A stretch of 64,000 bases of DNA. It comes from Citrobacter koseri ATCC BAA-895 (GTDB lineage Bacteria; Pseudomonadota; Gammaproteobacteria; Enterobacterales; Enterobacteriaceae). Within the stretch, counting starts at the first letter, position 1; every line of letters starts with the position of its first letter. The stretch lies in assembly GCF_000018045.1 (NCBI RefSeq), contig NC_009792.1:4216001-4280000 (forward strand), in the 5' to 3' direction. The notes under the pieces are model-generated. The model was not told the origin of the DNA. It worked only from the letters and a program-made list of their open reading frames with translations, and ran no database searches. This document shows positions 61,071 through 64,000 of this stretch, in pieces. The translations under genes were made by a program, and so were the position numbers.

Positions 61071-62138
61071 ATGTTTGTGAAGATCTTACGTTCGGTCGCA
61101 ATTGGTCTTATTGTGGGTGCCATTCTGTTGGCGGCCATGCCCTCGCTGCGCAAAATAAATACCCTGACCACACCGCAATTCGACAGCGCGGATGAGACGC
61201 CAGCCAGCTATAATTCGGCGGTTCGCCGCGCCGCGCCTGCCGTCGTCAACGTTTATAACCGCAGTATGAACAGCACCACGCATAATCAGCTTGAGATCCG
61301 CACGCTGGGATCGGGCGTGATCATGGATCAGCGCGGTTACATCATCACCAATAAGCATGTGATCAACGATGCGGATCAGATCATTGTCGCCCTACAGGAT
61401 GGACGCGTGTTTGAAGCGCTGCTGGTTGGTTCGGATACGCTGACGGATCTGGCGGTGTTAAAGATTAATGCCACGGGCGGTCTGCCGACAATCCCGATCA
61501 ACACGAAACGCTCACCGCATATTGGTGATGTGGTTCTGGCCATCGGCAACCCGTATAACCTGGGGCAGACCATTACTCAGGGGATCATCAGCGCCACCGG
61601 GCGTATCGGTCTGAACCCAACCGGACGACAAAACTTCCTGCAAACGGACGCCTCCATCAACCACGGTAACTCCGGCGGAGCGCTGGTTAATTCGCTGGGC
61701 GAACTGATGGGCATTAACACCCTGTCATTTGATAAGAGTAACGATGGCGAGACGCCGGAAGGGATCGGTTTTGCAATCCCGTTCCAGTTAGCGACCAAGA
61801 TTATGGATAAGCTGATCCGCGATGGTCGCGTGATTCGCGGTTATATCGGCATCGGTGGGCGAGAAATCGCGCCGCTGCATGCGCAGGGCGCCGGAATGGA
61901 TCAAATCCAGGGGATTGTGGTCAATGAAGTGTCGCCGGATGGCCCGGCTGCGCAGGCGGGTATTCAGGTCAATGATGTGATCATTTCAGTCAACAACAAA
62001 CCTGCCGTTTCCGCTCTGGAGACTATGGATCAGGTTGCTGAAATACGTCCAGGTTCGGTGATCCCGGTGATTGTGATGCGTGACGATAAAAAGCTGACGC
62101 TCCAGGTCACCATTCAGGAATACCCGGCGACAAATTAA
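61071..62138 (+). CDS. degS: Outer-membrane stress sensor protease DegS
   Basis: A 355-residue inner-membrane-anchored HtrA protease that cleaves RseA when its PDZ domain binds unfolded porin C-termini, starting the sigma-E cascade. One N-terminal helix (SVAIGLIVGAILLAAM), triad motifs TNKHVIN, LTDLAVLK and HGNSGGALVN, and a single PDZ domain. The ATG at 61071 gives exactly the family length. Confidence 0.97.
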   Translation: MFVKILRSVAIGLIVGAILLAAMPSLRKINTLTTPQFDSADETPASYNSAVRRAAPAVVNVYNRSMNSTTHNQLEIRTLGSGVIMDQRGYIITNKHVINDADQIIVALQDGRVFEALLVGSDTLTDLAVLKINATGGLPTIPINTKRSPHIGDVVLAIGNPYNLGQTITQGIISATGRIGLNPTGRQNFLQTDASINHGNSGGALVNSLGELMGINTLSFDKSNDGETPEGIGFAIPFQLATKIMDKLIRDGRVIRGYIGIGGREIAPLHAQGAGMDQIQGIVVNEVSPDGPAAQAGIQVNDVIISVNNKPAVSALETMDQVAEIRPGSVIPVIVMRDDKKLTLQVTIQEYPATN

Positions 62139-62143
62139 CGTAA

Positions 62144-62174
62144 TAAAAAAACCGGAGTCATCTCCGGTTTTTTA
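62144..62174. terminator. Bidirectional terminator between degS and mdh
   Basis: AAAAAAACCGGAG-TCAT-CTCCGGTTTTTTA between convergent genes. Confidence 0.9.
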
Positions 62175-62192
62175 CTGTGTCTCGGTTAACTT

Positions 62193-62276
62193 GTAGGCCG
62201 GATAAGGTGTTTACACCGCCATCCGGCATTATTGCCAGGCCTGACGGCGACGCAAACGCGCCTTATCCGGCCTGCA
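62193..62276. repeat. BIME between degS and mdh
   Basis: TGTAGGCCGGATAAGGTG with CGCCATCCGGCA, then TGCCAGGCCTGACGGCGACG and GCCTTATCCGGCCTGCA, filling the convergent gap. Confidence 0.85.
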
Positions 62277-62285
62277 CAAAAGCGC

Positions 62286-63224
62286 TTACTTGTTAACGAA
62301 CTCTTCGCCCAGGGCGATATCTTTTTTCAGCGTATCCAGCATACCTTCCAGCGCATTCTGTTCAAACGCGCTCAGTTTGCCGATAGACTTGCGCTCTTCC
62401 ACGCCGTTTTTACCCAGCAGCAGCGGCTGAGAGAAGAAGCGCGCATACTGGCCGTCACCTTCAACGTAGGCACATTCCACCACGTCCTTCTCGCCTTGCA
62501 GCGCGCGCACCAGAGAAAGACCAAAGCGCGCAGCAGCCTGACCCATAGACAGGGTTGCCGATCCGCCGCCAGCCTTCGCTTCAACCACTTCCGTACCCGC
62601 ATTCTGGATACGTTTGGTCAGGTCAGCCACTTCCTGCTCGGTGAAGCTGACACCCGGGATCTGCGACAGCAGCGGCAGAATGGTCACGCCAGAGTGACCG
62701 CCGATAACCGGAACTTCAACGTCGGTCGGCAGTTTGCCTTTCAGTTCCGCGACAAAGGTGTTGGAGCGGATGATGTCCAGCGTGGTCACGCCAAACAGTT
62801 TGTTCTTGTCGTAAACGCCTGCTTTTTTCAGCACTTCAGCAGCGATAGCGACGGTAGTGTTCACCGGGTTGGTGATAATGCCCACACAGGCTTTCGGACA
62901 GGTCGTTGCGATCTGTTGTACCAGGTTCTTCACGATACCTGCGTTGACGTTAAACAGGTCGGAACGATCCATACCCGGTTTACGCGCCACGCCAGCCGAG
63001 ATCAGTACGACGTCTGCGCCTTCAAGCGCCGGGGTCGCGTCTTCGCCGGAGAAACCTTTGATTTTTACTGCTGTAGGGATATGGCTCAAGTCAACGGCCA
63101 CACCTGGGGTCACTGGAGCGATGTCGTACAGGGAGAGTTCTGAACCTGAAGGCAGTTGGGTTTTTAACAGTAGTGCAAGCGCCTGGCCGATACCGCCGGC
63201 AGCGCCGAGGACTGCGACTTTCAT
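62286..63224 (-). CDS. mdh: Malate dehydrogenase
   Basis: A 312-residue NAD-dependent enzyme oxidising malate to oxaloacetate in the TCA cycle. Rossmann motif VLGAAGGIGQALA, substrate loop VARKPGMDRSDL and catalytic His in VIGGHSGVTILPL. ATG at 63224 matches the family; the longer frame upstream is non-conserved. Divergent from argR. Confidence 0.98.
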   Translation of the reverse strand: MKVAVLGAAGGIGQALALLLKTQLPSGSELSLYDIAPVTPGVAVDLSHIPTAVKIKGFSGEDATPALEGADVVLISAGVARKPGMDRSDLFNVNAGIVKNLVQQIATTCPKACVGIITNPVNTTVAIAAEVLKKAGVYDKNKLFGVTTLDIIRSNTFVAELKGKLPTDVEVPVIGGHSGVTILPLLSQIPGVSFTEQEVADLTKRIQNAGTEVVEAKAGGGSATLSMGQAAARFGLSLVRALQGEKDVVECAYVEGDGQYARFFSQPLLLGKNGVEERKSIGKLSAFEQNALEGMLDTLKKDIALGEEFVNK

Positions 63225-63660
63225 CCTAAACTCCTTATTATATTGATAAGCTAAGTGTTTGTTGCTCCGCGGCGGCGACCATAATTCACAAATCCAATGA
63301 ATACAACCACCACGCGTCAAGAATGCGTAGTCACGCAAATTTGGCTTTTATGCATTTAACTTACGTAATAGAAAAGCTAATTTACGTAATTCAAAAGCGC
63401 CTGAACCACAGAACAACTTTCCAACAGGTGCTGACAATATACTCTACTGCCTCTCCAAAACAACATCAATTTGATAACATTTAATTTACTTTTAAGCTTA
63501 TTTGCGCGCCGTGACGCAGGCATGTTTCTTGATAACGGAATTTGATAGAATTCCGCTCTTTCATAACATTATTTCAGCCTCCGGTGAGGCAGACTGTTTG
63601 CATAAAAATTCATCTGTATGCATAATAATGTTGTTTCCATCCTCATATTACGGGTGACTT
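63225..63660. other. mdh-argR divergent regulatory region
   Basis: A 436-bp AT-rich gap holding promoters for mdh (ArcA- and CRP-controlled in E. coli) and argR. The right end carries two ARG boxes. No gene is supported. Confidence 0.7.
63597..63634 (+). promoter_or_regulatory. ARG boxes of the argR promoter
   Basis: Box 1 is TGCAT-AAAA-ATTCA (core 63599-63612) and box 2 begins TGCAT-AATA (63619-63627) with a degenerate right half. The 18-bp boxes are 2 bp apart rather than the usual 3, as I recall for E. coli argR. They imply autoregulation. Confidence 0.78.
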
Positions 63661-64000
63661 ATGCGAAGCTCGGCTAAACAAGAAGAATTAGTCAAGGCGT
63701 TCAAAGCGCTACTCAAAGAAGAAAAATTCAGTTCACAGGGCGAAATCGTCCTCGCGTTACAGGATCAGGGCTTTGATAACATCAACCAGTCCAAGGTCTC
63801 GCGCATGCTGACCAAGTTCGGCGCGGTGCGTACCCGCAACGCAAAAATGGAGATGGTCTACTGTCTCCCGGCTGAGCTAGGCGTGCCAACCACCTCCAGC
63901 CCTTTAAAGAATCTGGTGTTAGATATCGACTACAACGATGCTGTTGTGGTGATCCATACCAGTCCTGGCGCCGCACAGCTGATCGCGCGTCTGCTGGACT
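63661..64000 (+). CDS. argR: Arginine repressor ArgR (cut by window edge)
   Basis: The first 113 of about 156 residues, beginning MRSSAKQEELVKAFKALLKE. The N-terminal winged helix-turn-helix (SSQGEIVLALQDQGFDNINQ, then SKVSRMLTKFG) is complete; the C-terminal arginine-binding hexamerisation domain begins after AELGVPTTSSPLKN and runs off the window. With arginine it represses argG, whose operators are at 7818-7856. Confidence 0.97.
   Translation, partial: MRSSAKQEELVKAFKALLKEEKFSSQGEIVLALQDQGFDNINQSKVSRMLTKFGAVRTRNAKMEMVYCLPAELGVPTTSSPLKNLVLDIDYNDAVVVIHTSPGAAQLIARLLD

Overview
The window is chromosomal DNA from a member of the Enterobacteriaceae in the Escherichia/Salmonella/Citrobacter group. 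Nearly every protein has the length and sequence I know from E. coli K-12, and gene order follows the E. coli stretch from pnp to argR. Genus cannot be fixed from this window. Features I recall as specific to E. coli K-12 (yhbX between argG and leuU; gltF and yhcADEF between gltD and nan) are absent. So is the oxaloacetate decarboxylase cluster I recall between degS and mdh in Salmonella. Citrobacter or a close relative is my best guess.

Layout. 1-7560 (minus): the metY-rimP-nusA-infB-rbfA-truB-rpsO-pnp translation/RNA-decay operon. 7907-9250 (plus): argG behind ArgR operators. 9456-15044 (minus): leuU tRNA, secG, glmM, folP, ftsH, rlmE. 15171-16096: yhbY (plus) facing greA (minus). 16344-17777: dacB (plus). 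17926-20764 (minus): rplU-rpmA-yhbE-obgE. 21023-22502 (plus): ispB, sfsB. 22574-27416 (minus): mlaFEDCB (outer-membrane lipid asymmetry), ibaG, murA. 27629-35588 (plus): yrbG-kdsD-kdsC-lptC-lptA-lptB-rpoN-hpf-ptsN-rapZ-npr, linking KDO and LPS export to sigma-54 and the nitrogen PTS. 35799-36470: yrbL (plus) behind adjacent PmrA and PhoP boxes. 36445-40390: mtgA, elbB, the ArcZ small RNA (plus) and arcB. 40589-41518: yhcC. 42192-48082 (plus): gltBD glutamate synthase. 48292-49377: an accessory YhcG/DUF1016 nuclease-like gene. 49508-55013 (minus): nanA-nanT-nanE-nanK-nanQ with the repressor gene nanR upstream. 55129-57425 (minus): sspA-sspB and rplM-rpsI. 57728-62138: zapE (minus), zapG, degQ, degS (plus). 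62286-63224: mdh (minus). 63661-64000: start of argR (plus), which encodes the repressor whose operators precede argG.

This is mostly core genome. I found no prophage, integrase, transposase or CRISPR array, and nothing I would call a new multi-gene system. The most unusual items are small: a 25-bp perfect palindrome inside the YhcG-like gene, a gltB leader that looks frame-shifted against E. coli, a two-tier hairpin element inside the nusA-infB operon, the ArcZ U-tract encoded by the last codons of arcB, a 3'-extended yrbL running into mtgA, an 11-bp perfect hairpin between hpf and ptsN, and a palindrome upstream of sfsB. Several gene pairs or gene ends carry REP/BIME repeats.
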